A stretch of DNA of 64,000 nt from assembly GCF_050563525.1 (NCBI RefSeq), contig NZ_JBNXUN010000016.1:1-64000 (forward strand). The letters run 5' to 3'. A program made the translations under genes and the position numbers. The notes beneath the pieces are model-generated. The model searched no databases. It worked only from the letters and a program-made list of their open reading frames with translations, and was not told the DNA's origin. The DNA comes from Falsiroseomonas sp050563525 (GTDB taxonomy: Bacteria > Pseudomonadota > Alphaproteobacteria > Acetobacterales > Acetobacteraceae). Positions 8,999 to 16,866 of the stretch are shown here, piece after piece. The first letter of the stretch is position 1, and the number at the start of each line of letters is the position of its first letter.

Positions 8999-10588
8999 AT
9001 GAGCGCAGGCCTCGCCAATCCGTCCGGGGGTGCGCTCGCGCCGCTGCGGCACCGCGTCTTCGCCGTGCTGTGGACGGCGACGATCATCGGCAATGTCGGA
9101 ACCTGGATGCGCGATGTCGGCTCCGGCTGGCTGATGACCACCCTTGCGCCGTCGCCGGTGATGGTGGCGCTGGTCCAGGCCGCAGGTACGCTGCCAGTCT
9201 TCCTGCTGGCATTGCCGGCCGGCGCGCTGGCCGACCTGCTGGACCGCCGACTGCTGTTGATCTGGGTGCAGGTCCTGCTCTGCGTCGTGTCGCTGTCGCT
9301 GGCGATCCTCACGGCGCTGGGCGTCATGGCACCATGGCTGCTGATCGTGTTCGTGCTCGCGGGTGGTGTCGGCGCGGCGCTTGCGGCGCCGGCCTGGCAA
9401 TCCTCGGTGCCGGAGATGGTGCCGCGCGCCGACCTCGGCGCGGCGGTGGCGCTGAACTCCATGGGGATCAATGTCAGCCGCGCGATCGGCCCGGCGCTCG
9501 GCGGGCTGATCCTTGCGACGCTCGGCGTCGCGGCGACCTATCTGGTGGATGCGCTCAGCTACGTCGTCGTCATCGCGGCGCTGCTCTGGTGGCATCGGCA
9601 GGCACCCGAGGTGGAAGGCCCGCGCGAGACGCTGCCGGGCGCGATGCGGGCCGGGCTGCGCTATGCGGCGAATTCAGCGCCGCTGCGCCGCGTGCTGCTG
9701 CGCTCGGCCGTGTTCTTCATCTTCGGCGCCGCGCATTGGGCGCTGCTGCCGCTGCTGGCGCGCCAGGTGCTGGGCGGCGGGCCGGCGCTGTACGGGGTGA
9801 TGCTCGCAGGGATCGGCGCCGGCGCCGTGGGAGGTGCCTTGGCTCTGCCCTGGCTGCGGCAGCGCCTGGGTGGCGCGGAGGGGCTGATGCTGGCCGGCGC
9901 CCTCGGCAGTGCCGCCGCACAGGCGGGACTGGCACTGGCCACGTCCGGCGCCGTGGCGGTGCTGCTGTGCGTGCTGGCCGGTGTTGCCTGGATCGCAGTG
10001 CTGACCACCGTGAATACCACGGCGCAGGCTGTCCTGCCCAATTGGGTGCGGGCGCGCGGGCTGGCGATCTACCTTACCGTCTTCTCGGGCGGCATGACGC
10101 TCGGCAGCCTTGCGTGGGGGCAGGTGGCAACGCTGACCGGCGTTCTCGCTGCCCTGCTGGCCGCGGCGACCCTCGGTGCCGCAGCCGCGCTCGCGATGCG
10201 GGCCTTGCCGCTGCCCGCCGGCGGCGAAAGCCTCGATCCGTCGCGGCACTGGGCGGAGCCCGAGGCCGCGATGCCGCTGGAGCCGGACCGGGGGCCTGTT
10301 GCCGTGCAGATCGCCTATCGAGTGGCACCGGACCGCCAGCCCGCCTTTCATGCCGCGATCGCACCGCTCGGCGCGATGCGTCGGCGGGATGGTGCGCTGG
10401 CCTGGGGCGTTTTTGCAGATGTCGAAACACCGGACCGCGTCGTCGAATGGTTCCTTGTCGCCAGCTGGGCCGAACACATGCGCCAGCATCATCGCGTGAC
10501 GATCGCCGACCAGGCACTGCAGGAAAAGGTCAGGGCGCTGCACGAGGGGACGGAACCGCCGCGCGTCATGCACCTGATCGCGCTGTGA
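8999..10588 (+). CDS. MFS exporter with C-terminal ferredoxin-like domain (MFS_3 type)
   Basis: Major facilitator of the EntS-like MFS_3 type, 529 residues. The first ~405 residues hold about twelve hydrophobic helices, with the signature GTWMRDVGSGWLM and the loop motif LADLLDRRLLL between helices 2 and 3. The last ~120 residues form a soluble domain (VAVQIAYRVAPDRQPAFH ... GVFADVETPDRVVEWFLV ... HHRVTIADQALQ) like the antibiotic-monooxygenase/ferredoxin-like domain seen in this subfamily. The ATG at 8999 overlaps nearly the stop of the amidohydrolase gene (one base between), indicating coupled translation. Export of a product or toxic intermediate is a reasonable inference. Confidence 0.86.
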   Translation: MSAGLANPSGGALAPLRHRVFAVLWTATIIGNVGTWMRDVGSGWLMTTLAPSPVMVALVQAAGTLPVFLLALPAGALADLLDRRLLLIWVQVLLCVVSLSLAILTALGVMAPWLLIVFVLAGGVGAALAAPAWQSSVPEMVPRADLGAAVALNSMGINVSRAIGPALGGLILATLGVAATYLVDALSYVVVIAALLWWHRQAPEVEGPRETLPGAMRAGLRYAANSAPLRRVLLRSAVFFIFGAAHWALLPLLARQVLGGGPALYGVMLAGIGAGAVGGALALPWLRQRLGGAEGLMLAGALGSAAAQAGLALATSGAVAVLLCVLAGVAWIAVLTTVNTTAQAVLPNWVRARGLAIYLTVFSGGMTLGSLAWGQVATLTGVLAALLAAATLGAAAALAMRALPLPAGGESLDPSRHWAEPEAAMPLEPDRGPVAVQIAYRVAPDRQPAFHAAIAPLGAMRRRDGALAWGVFADVETPDRVVEWFLVASWAEHMRQHHRVTIADQALQEKVRALHEGTEPPRVMHLIAL

Positions 10589-10681
10589 GCGGCGCGTGGC
10601 CACGCGGATGCTTGCGATGCCGTTGCGCTGACGCCACCTACATCAGCGCGGACGGCGAAGGCCGCGACAAGGGAGGGCACG

Positions 10682-11626
10682 ATGCATCTTCACGGACTCC
10701 ACCACCTGACAGCCGTTTCGGCCGATGCGCGCGGCAATCACGACTTCTACACCCGCGTGCTCGGCATGCGGCTGGTGAAGAAGACGGTCAACCAGGACGA
10801 CACCAGCGCCTACCACCTGTTCTACGCGGATGGCGCGGCCAGGCCCGGCACGGACCTCACCTTCTTCGACTGGCCGGTGGGGCGGGAACGTCGTGGCACG
10901 CATGCCATCGTGCGGACGGCCCTGCGCGTCGCCGGTCAGCCCGCGCTGGACTACTGGGCCGCGCGGTTCACCGAGGCCGGCGTTGCGCACGGCCCGGCGC
11001 GTGAGGTGGATGGGCGGCTGCAACTCGATTTCGAGGATCCGGAAGGCCAACGGCTGACACTGCTCGACGATGGCGGCGCCGGCCCCTTCCACCCCTGGGC
11101 GCGCAGCGCCGTGCCCGAGCAGCACCAGATCCGCGGCCTCGGCCCCATCACCATCAGCGTGCCCGACCTCGGCCCCACCGAGCAGTTCCTCATTCATGTC
11201 ATGGCGATGCGCCCGGTGCGGCAATACGCGGCGGCGGACGCGCCGGCCACCGCCGTCCATGTCTACGAGATGGGCGAGGGCGGCCCCGCGGCCGAACTGC
11301 ATGTCCGTGTCGAGCCAGGCCTGCCGCAGGCGCAGCCGGGCGCAGGGGGTGTCCACCACGTTGCCTTTCGGGTGCGCGATGATGAGTACGAGGGTTGGGT
11401 GGAGCGCCTGAAGCGGCTGCGCATCCCCTCCAGCGGGCCGGTGGACCGCTTCTACTTCCGCAGCCTCTACACGCGGGAGCCGAACGGCATCCTCTATGAA
11501 TTCGCAACCGATGGTCCGGGCTTCGCCACGGACGAGCCGCTCGAGACGCTCGGCGAGCGCCTGTCGCTGCCGCCCTTCCTGGAGCCGCAGCGTGCCGCGA
11601 TCGAGCGTGGCCTGAAGCCGCTCTGA
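10682..11626 (+). CDS. Ring-cleaving dioxygenase, MhqO-like (glyoxalase fold)
   Basis: Vicinal-oxygen-chelate dioxygenase of 314 residues with two glyoxalase-like halves. The first starts with HLHGLHHLTAVS and YTRVLGMRLVKKTVN; the second includes QIRGLGPITISV and VHHVAFRV, with the acidic ligand in ILYEFATDGPGF. This is the pattern of the MhqO/YkcA hydroquinone- or catechol-type dioxygenases, which in Firmicutes protect against quinones. A GGGAGGG ribosome site precedes the ATG. It is followed after 24 bases by an esterase of the MhqD type, a pairing known from mhq loci, so a quinone/aromatic detoxification role is likely. Confidence 0.87.
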   Translation: MHLHGLHHLTAVSADARGNHDFYTRVLGMRLVKKTVNQDDTSAYHLFYADGAARPGTDLTFFDWPVGRERRGTHAIVRTALRVAGQPALDYWAARFTEAGVAHGPAREVDGRLQLDFEDPEGQRLTLLDDGGAGPFHPWARSAVPEQHQIRGLGPITISVPDLGPTEQFLIHVMAMRPVRQYAAADAPATAVHVYEMGEGGPAAELHVRVEPGLPQAQPGAGGVHHVAFRVRDDEYEGWVERLKRLRIPSSGPVDRFYFRSLYTREPNGILYEFATDGPGFATDEPLETLGERLSLPPFLEPQRAAIERGLKPL

Positions 11627-11650
11627 TGCGCCGGGAGCGGGGAATGGGCG

Positions 11651-12322
11651 ATGTCTGACACGACCGCAGGAACCGGGCCGCATGCCGGCCAGCCGATCGT
11701 CATGGCGGGATCGCCATTGGGCCAGGCGAGGGGGGCGGTGGTGATGGTCCATGGCCGCGGCGCGGATGCCGCGGGCATGCTTTCCCTCGCCGAGGTCTTC
11801 GCGCAGCCCGACCTCGCCTATCTCGCGCCGCAGGCTGCGGGCGGAACCTGGTATCCCTACAGCTTCCTGGCGCCGACCGAACGCAACCAGCCCTTCCTGA
11901 GTTCGGCGCTTGGTATGCTGGACGGGCTGTTCGAGGATCTCTCGGTGGCCGGGATCGCGCCCGGGCGCGTGGTCCTGCTCGGCTTCTCGCAGGGCGCCTG
12001 CCTGGCGCTTGAATACGCTGCGCGACGGGCGCGGCGCTATGGCGGCCTGGTCGGCTTGAGCGGTGGCCTGATCGGGCCGGATGGGACGGCCCGGGACCAT
12101 GCGGGCGACCTTGGTGGCACGCCGGTGTTGCTGGGTTGCAGCGACGTCGATCCGCACATCCCGCTGCTCCGTGTACACGAGACCGCCCGCGTTCTCCGCC
12201 GGCTCGGCGGCACCGTCACGGAGCGGATCTACCCGGGCATGGGGCACGGCATCAACGATGACGAGGTGACGCACATCCGGGACCTGCTGGCGCAGCTGTC
12301 GGCAGGACGGACCGGCGGTTGA
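11651..12322 (+). CDS. Phospholipase/carboxylesterase, MhqD-like
   Basis: Serine alpha/beta hydrolase of the carboxylesterase type, 223 residues. The oxyanion region is VVMVHGRGADAAG, the nucleophile elbow GFSQGA (Ser about residue 118), the acid probably in CSDVDPHIP and the histidine in PGMGHGIN. It overlaps neither neighbour and follows the dioxygenase after 24 bases with a GGGAGCGGGG site upstream. In known mhq-type loci the esterase acts together with the ring-cleaving dioxygenase, which supports a joint role in aromatic or quinone detoxification here. Confidence 0.87.
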   Translation: MSDTTAGTGPHAGQPIVMAGSPLGQARGAVVMVHGRGADAAGMLSLAEVFAQPDLAYLAPQAAGGTWYPYSFLAPTERNQPFLSSALGMLDGLFEDLSVAGIAPGRVVLLGFSQGACLALEYAARRARRYGGLVGLSGGLIGPDGTARDHAGDLGGTPVLLGCSDVDPHIPLLRVHETARVLRRLGGTVTERIYPGMGHGINDDEVTHIRDLLAQLSAGRTGG

Positions 12323-12405
12323 CGCCGACGGGTCCGATGCACGCGCAGCGACGCGCGGCACCTCGGGATGCCCGCGGCGTGCGTTTCCGCATGTACGCCT
12401 TCATC

Positions 12406-12699
12406 GGAATCGAACATCGAGATGTCGCCATGGGCTGCTGCCGGCGGGACCTCGTTCTGCAGCACGTCCCAATGCCCGGCCGGCTTGCCATCCTCAAGGC
12501 GGAAAAGATCGATGACGGCCTGGTGGACGCCCTTCGGCAGGTCGGCAACGAGTGCGCGCAGCACTTCGCACCCCTGGGGAATGTCGGGCTTGTGCTGGAT
12601 GTAGTTCGGCAGGAAAACCCGCTCGACGGTCGATGCATCATGACGCTGGAACAGCGCGGTCATCGCCTCCAGCACCAGCGCCTGTTGCGTTGGGGGCAA
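12406..12699 (-). pseudogene. SnoaL-like (NTF2-fold) gene remnant with internal deletion
   Basis: The minus strand starts like a SnoaL-like protein (LVLEAMTALFQRHDASTVER, then YIQHKPDIPQG) and ends with the family's C-terminal segment VIDLFRLEDGKPAGHWDVLQ and GDISMF. The middle strands normally lying between these, roughly 35 residues, are missing: LRALVADLP runs straight into VHQAVIDLF. The frame continues past the natural end into unrelated sequence. It appears to be a decayed gene that lost an internal piece in frame. Confidence 0.6.
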
Positions 12700-12734
12700 T
12701 CATCGGAGGCGTGATCTGCGGGCCATGCGACCAC

Positions 12735-12906
12735 GACTGTTCCGGTCATTCGCAGGAAGCGGATGTCAGGCAGGGTGGCAGCCGAATGGATCAGGCCACG
12801 AGCATGGTCCTGGACAGACGGACCGTGGCGCCGTCCTTCTCCTGCCAGCTCACGGCGAAGAGGCTGTTGCCGAGGGGCATGACGTCGATGGCAACCGTCT
12901 CGGTGC
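12735..12906 (-). pseudogene. Frameshifted MoaF-like domain remnant
   Basis: One minus-strand frame reads TETVAIDVMPLGNSLFAVSW then QEKDGATV, and a neighbouring frame continues with ARGLIHSAATLPDIRFLRMTGT. Joined, these match the end of the MoaF-like (lipocalin-like) proteins, which carry SWQE-x-DG-x-TVVHVEDF followed by a LPD segment. The frame change is at about 12810-12830. It sits beside the SnoaL remnant, on the same strand, so both probably belonged to one lost operon. Confidence 0.5.
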
Positions 12907-13087
12907 GGGCCAACGGCCCGTCCTGTGCGGCCCAACCGCACAGCCTCGTGCAAGGTCCGCACCGTATGCCTGAGCCTGTCACCCCGAGCCCACGGCGATC
13001 CGGCGATGAAGCGGGTCGCCAGACCGCAGCCGACTGCGCGATGTCAGCAGGCGATTGGCCCGCTGGCGAAGATCACCGCCGCTCAGC

Positions 13088-13741
13088 TCAGCCTGCGTTG
13101 CGCGGCACCGGCGTGTTGAGCAGTTGCTGCTCCCACAGATATGCGATGCCGCTGCCGGCCGCGTGCTGAAGCACCACGGCGTTCAGCGCGAGGGCAGTTT
13201 CCGCCCGCGCCCAGTCGCGCTGCCACTCGGCTGCCAGCGCCATCCAGGTCATCATGTTCACACCGGCGGCGATCATGCGTTGGATCGCGACCTGATGGGC
13301 CTCGACGGAAACCGCCCCTGATGCATCGGTGATGACCGTGACATCCCAGCCTTCGCCCGCGGCCTGGATCGCCGGCATCGCGACGCAGATCTCGGTCCAG
13401 AGACCCGCCATGATGACCTGCTTTCGACCGGTCTCCCTCACCACGTGCACCACCTTCGGATCTTCCCAGGTGTTGATGAAGGTGCGGTCGATCACCTCCT
13501 GGCCCGGGAAGACATCGGTGATCTGCGGAAAGATGCGGCCGCCACGATCAGCGACCACGCTCGTCAGGATGGTCGGGACGTTGAAGACCTTGGCGGCCTT
13601 TGCCAGCGCGGTCGAATTGTTGACCACGAGGTGCGGATCGTGGCTGTTCAGGTTGGCGAGCTGGTAGGGCTGGTGATCGATCAGGACGAGCACCGAGTCT
13701 TCGGGGCGAAGAAGCGAAGCGAGGCCGTTGCGAAAAATCAT
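13088..13741 (-). CDS. Isochorismatase-family cysteine hydrolase (YcaC-like), copy 2
   Basis: A 217-residue YcaC-like cysteine hydrolase. Asp is in VLVLIDHQPYQL, NTWED is conserved, and the nucleophilic Cys is in AGLWTEIC; QRMIAAGVNMMTWM and EWQRDWAR match the YcaC C-terminal part. It is related to the protein at 4874-5536, but clearly diverged. The ATG at 13741 follows a leader of about 100 bases that is similar to the leader of the first copy and begins with the same 21-bp element. It stands alone, with gene remnants on its downstream side. Confidence 0.87.
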   Translation of the reverse strand: MIFRNGLASLLRPEDSVLVLIDHQPYQLANLNSHDPHLVVNNSTALAKAAKVFNVPTILTSVVADRGGRIFPQITDVFPGQEVIDRTFINTWEDPKVVHVVRETGRKQVIMAGLWTEICVAMPAIQAAGEGWDVTVITDASGAVSVEAHQVAIQRMIAAGVNMMTWMALAAEWQRDWARAETALALNAVVLQHAAGSGIAYLWEQQLLNTPVPRNAG

Positions 13742-13836
13742 GGTTCTACCCTCTGCTGCGGGTGCAGTTGCGCGCGGGCGTGCTCGCCCGGGTCGCTTCT
13801 GACCAGGCCGGAAAGTGGCGAAGCAGGTTGGGGCGG

Positions 13837-13857
13837 GACAATTGTATGAAGGTATCG
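13837..13857 (-). promoter_or_regulatory. Shared 21-bp promoter-like element, copy 3 (isochorismatase 2)
   Basis: On the minus strand this reads CGATACC-TTCA-TACAATTGTC. The -10-like TACAAT begins 105 bases before the ATG at 13741. Its similarity with the copy at 4763-4783 continues through the leader (GACCTGCT / AACCTGCT and CAGAAGCG), while coding regions have diverged, which argues that the leader itself is under selection. Confidence 0.65.
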
Positions 13858-14119
13858 GGCGCCATGAACCCTCAGCCATGGCCGGTACACCCGCTGCGCT
13901 GCGATGCGTGCCAAGCAAGGTGCGGCGGCGCAGGACTTCTGCAGGTCGGCGATCCGGATCACATCATGACCGACGATGCCGCGCGCCGCCGCGACATCGG
14001 CCAAGATGCAAGCGCCTTCCAGGACCGACGCCGCGCGATGAGATCCGCATGGGCGGGATCGATTTCCAGCAGGATTGCATGACCTGCTGTCGGTTTGCCG
14101 ATTCTCGATCGTCGTGAGG
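13858..14119. other. Stretch without a recognisable gene
   Basis: No frame here gives a recognisable protein. Short minus-strand fragments such as LLEIDPAHADLIA suggest decayed coding sequence, but I cannot name a family. Confidence 0.3.
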
Positions 14120-15373
14120 CTATGACTGGCGCAACACGTCCTGCCATTCCGGATGACGGCCGATTTGCGCCTTCGCAAATGGGCAGAGCGGAATGAGGGC
14201 GACCTTTTCGCGCCGGGCATCCTCGACCGCCTGTTGCACCAGCCGCTCTCCCACCTTGCGGCCACGCAACGCCGCTGGAACTTCGGTGTGGTCGATGATG
14301 ATCAGCCCGTCGCCGGCGCGGCTGTAGGTCATCTCCGCTTCGACGCCGTCGAGGATCATTCTGTAGCGTCCCTTCGATGCGCCATCTTCCCGTTCGACCG
14401 GAGCGTCGGTGGCCACCGGCGAGACCTTCGCCCGTTCGGCATCCGGCGCCCGCACCTTGCGCGGCTGTCCCGGCGAACATTCAAGCAGATCGCGGTCCCA
14501 CGATCCCAGGTCCGCAGCAGCTTCGTAGGTCGACACGAGAAATGCCATCAGCGCCGCATCGGGATCGGCGTCCGACTGCACGGCATCGTAGGGCAGCATG
14601 AACTCCGAAAGGCCGTCGTGCCAGAATGCCGCATCCGGCCGGACCGGCGCGCCCCGATAGCCGTTCGGCGCCGGATAGGCGTAGGCGTAGAAGGCGGGAT
14701 AGTCGATGCCGTTGCCGCCCGGCCAGAAGCCGGCCGAGGACACTTCGCGGTCGTAGGCTTCCTGCGCCACGTTGTCCGGCAGGGACGGGATCCCGGCGGG
14801 GTGGAGCGGTGCGCGCCGGCCTGAGAAGCGGGTGACTGCGAGATCCAGAGCCCCCCAGAACAGGTGAACGGGACTGGACTTGCCAAGAAACGAGGTACGG
14901 AACCTGTTGAAGACCCTGTCGGCCGCCACCAGGGCCTGGTGGTAGCGCTGCACAGCTTCCCGGTCGTAGGGCCGGTCGCGATGATCCTCCCTGAAAGGGA
15001 TGGGGTTGGGCACCTCGTTCGGCGTGTCGTTGAAGGTCGGCGTGCCGCCGAGGTCGGCAATCAGTTGCACGAAGTTCGCGCGGAACGCCGCGACCGTGGT
15101 CGGCCCAAGCGCGAACGATGCCGTACGACCGCTGCCGCACGTGCCGACGACCATGTGGTCGTGGAAATCGAACGCGATCTCGATGCCCGGACCATCGGGG
15201 ATCGGCGAGGATACCAGCCCTCTTGGCGTGACATAAAAGGTCGCATTCCACGAATGGTTGAGCCACGGCGAATGCGCCAGCCGGTACTTGCCGGCGATCT
15301 GCAGATAGAGATGCAGCGCCGAGCACGTCTCGCGCCAGCTGAGGTAATCAAGGCGGGGCCACTTGTTGCTCAT
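14120..15373 (-). CDS. DUF5996 protein fused to a small GNAT acetyltransferase domain
   Basis: A 417-residue two-part protein. Residues 1-310 match the DUF5996 family: WPRLDYLSWRETCSALHLYL at the start, then FYVTPRGLVSSPIP, SPVHLFWGALDLAVTRFSGR and FYAYAYPAP. This family has no known activity. After a charged linker (about 310-340) the last 75 residues form a YjdJ-type small N-acetyltransferase: GDGLIIIDHTEVPAALRGRK, VGERLVQQAVEDAR and CPFAKAQIGRHPEWQDVL. The two are usually separate proteins. The ATG at 15373 has GAGAGG upstream. It is a single-gene transcript facing away from the beta-lactamase debris. Confidence 0.82.
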   Translation of the reverse strand: MSNKWPRLDYLSWRETCSALHLYLQIAGKYRLAHSPWLNHSWNATFYVTPRGLVSSPIPDGPGIEIAFDFHDHMVVGTCGSGRTASFALGPTTVAAFRANFVQLIADLGGTPTFNDTPNEVPNPIPFREDHRDRPYDREAVQRYHQALVAADRVFNRFRTSFLGKSSPVHLFWGALDLAVTRFSGRRAPLHPAGIPSLPDNVAQEAYDREVSSAGFWPGGNGIDYPAFYAYAYPAPNGYRGAPVRPDAAFWHDGLSEFMLPYDAVQSDADPDAALMAFLVSTYEAAADLGSWDRDLLECSPGQPRKVRAPDAERAKVSPVATDAPVEREDGASKGRYRMILDGVEAEMTYSRAGDGLIIIDHTEVPAALRGRKVGERLVQQAVEDARREKVALIPLCPFAKAQIGRHPEWQDVLRQS

Positions 15374-15537
15374 CGCACTTCCTCTCCATCCAGCATCAGT
15401 TCTGCATGAGAGCCGGTCATGCCGTCCTGGGCTGACCCGGATGCATGCGGTCCATCCTTCCATCAGCGCCGGTCAGCCCGCCAGTGGGATGTGTTCGTCG
15501 CGGTCATCGGCCGGCCGCCACGGTGAACCTGTCGCCT

Positions 15538-15655
15538 GGTCGAGGAAGATGAACGGCCCAACCATCTGCCGCTGCGGCACAGGCAAGGTACGCCGAACTT
15601 CGAAGCCCCCACGATCCCGGGCACGTGGAGCAATGAGGTATTCGATCAAGTTGCT
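15538..15655 (-). pseudogene. Pirin N-terminal fragment
   Basis: The minus strand reads IEYLIAPRARDRGGFEVRRT then LPVPQRQMVGPFIFLDQ, which is the opening of pirin-family cupins (a DLGGF-x-VRR-x-LP block followed by MVGPFIFFD). The usual continuation with the HPHIG metal motif is absent; the frame runs into unrelated sequence and stops. Only the first third of the domain is left. Confidence 0.6.
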
Positions 15656-15806
15656 TCCGACCTCGTCGGAACAACCAGCGGCGATCCTTCCTGAGTCCAC
15701 GACGGGCGCGCTGGCTTCGCCGACCGACCGCTTGGCCGGTCTTCGCGAGGCAGCAGGTCCACAGGGCGGTCGCCGTCGCACCGTGCGCCGCGTCGCGCGG
15801 CAAGCC

Positions 15807-16030
15807 GGCGCAGCTTGAAGGCAGCCTGCGCAGGATCGAAGCGGCGCACGGAGGTCGGCTTGGCGTCGCGGTGTTCGACGGTGCCAGCGGCACGACCGCC
15901 GGCCGGCGCCCGCATGAGCGGTTCCTGACTGCCAGCACCCTGCCAGCTGCTCGCAGCTGGCGCCGAGCTTGCCTGGGTCGATGCTGGCGGGATGCGGCGC
16001 TGGCCGAGGTCGGTGCATCCCTCGTGGCCG
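15807..16030 (+). pseudogene. Class A beta-lactamase remnant, frameshifted in the active-site motif
   Basis: The plus strand reads LEGSLRRIEAAHGGRLGVAV then FDGASGTTAGRRPHERFLT, matching the segment before the active site in class A beta-lactamases (GRLGVAVLDT-x-TG-x-R, ADERFPMCSTFK). The frame then breaks at AST, where the S-x-x-K motif should be, and a shifted frame continues with QLLAAGAELAWVDAGG, matching the LLAAAVLARVDAG helix that follows. The remainder of the enzyme (SDN, KTG motifs) is gone. It is a dead gene. Confidence 0.6.
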
Positions 16031-16139
16031 CCCGGCACGAGGCGGACGGCCGGCGGTGATCCAGGACGGAAGCCAGGACTACGCGGCCGTATTCCTGCTG
16101 CGGGCTGGCGCCGTACTTGCTAGCCTGGTTCCAGCACCG

Positions 16140-16754
16140 TCAGGACCGCGGCAATGCCACGCTGATCAGCGCAGCCCCGCTTTCGCGGAGGGCCGCCGCC
16201 GCACGCGGTTCGCCCAGGTAGCCTCGTGCCGCGATCGCGCCCTCGATGACGATGGTGAGGTGATCCGCCAGCGCCACCGGATCCTGCGCGCCCGCCTGCT
16301 CCGCCAGGGCACGGATGCGCGCGTGAGCGCCTCGCTTGAAGTCCGCGACAACCTGGTAGGTCGGGTGTTCCGGGTCACGGAACTCGGCCTGCGCCAGCAG
16401 CAGGGGGCAGCCGCACACGCCGGGGGTCTCGACCTGCATCGCAGTCGCCTCGACCAGGGCGCGCAGCCGTCCTTCCGCGTCCTTGGCCTGCGCCAGCGAT
16501 TCCTCGAGCCAGGCATCATGCCCGGCCGCATCCTCGGCCAGGATGGCGGCGACCAGCGCATCCTTGCTGGGATAGCTGCGGTACAGGCTCATCTTCGTGG
16601 CGCCGGCCACCCGGCACACCTCCTCGACGCCGGTGGCACGGATCCCCTGCCGCTCGAACAGCGCCCTTGCCGCGTCCTGGATGCGCTCGGCGGCCCTGGA
16701 CTTCGCGGAAGCGGGCTTTGCAGAGGCGGGCTTGGCGGCGGTGGCGCCGGTCAT
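16140..16754 (-). CDS. TetR-family regulator of the RND efflux operon
   Basis: A 204-residue TetR repressor. After an Ala/Lys/Pro-rich leader, the helix-turn-helix is at about residues 20-65: RIQDAARALFERQGIRATGV, then VCRVAGATKMSLYRSYPSKDALVAAIL. The C-terminal half is the ligand-binding part, with two cysteines in VCGCPLLLAQAEF, a pattern seen in many members of this subgroup. It is transcribed away from the efflux genes, and a long inverted repeat lies in the shared gap (16804-16855), so it most likely represses both itself and the pump and releases on binding a toxic compound. Confidence 0.88.
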   Translation of the reverse strand: MTGATAAKPASAKPASAKSRAAERIQDAARALFERQGIRATGVEEVCRVAGATKMSLYRSYPSKDALVAAILAEDAAGHDAWLEESLAQAKDAEGRLRALVEATAMQVETPGVCGCPLLLAQAEFRDPEHPTYQVVADFKRGAHARIRALAEQAGAQDPVALADHLTIVIEGAIAARGYLGEPRAAAALRESGAALISVALPRS

Positions 16755-16803
16755 CGCGTTTCTCCCTGACAAAAGTTCATGCGGCGACGCATCATCGGTC
16801 ACT

Positions 16804-16855
16804 TGATGATACCGACCGGTCGCTCTACTTAGGTACGAACCGGTCGGTATCATCA
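16804..16855. promoter_or_regulatory. TetR operator: 17-bp inverted repeat
   Basis: Perfect inverted repeat with arms TGATGATACCGACCGGT (16804-16820) and its complement (16839-16855), spaced by 18 bases, between the divergent TetR and RND adaptor genes. Each arm contains the near-palindrome ACCGACCGGT, so two TetR dimers could bind. It ends one base before the GGAGA ribosome site of the adaptor gene, so binding would block the efflux promoter. Confidence 0.82.
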
Positions 16856-16866
16856 GGAGATAGGTC

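Noticed and set aside
9070..11004. Open frame of 644 codons overlapping the MFS gene and the dioxygenase gene
   Set aside because: A G+C-rich shadow frame; the MFS helices and dioxygenase motifs are in a different frame.
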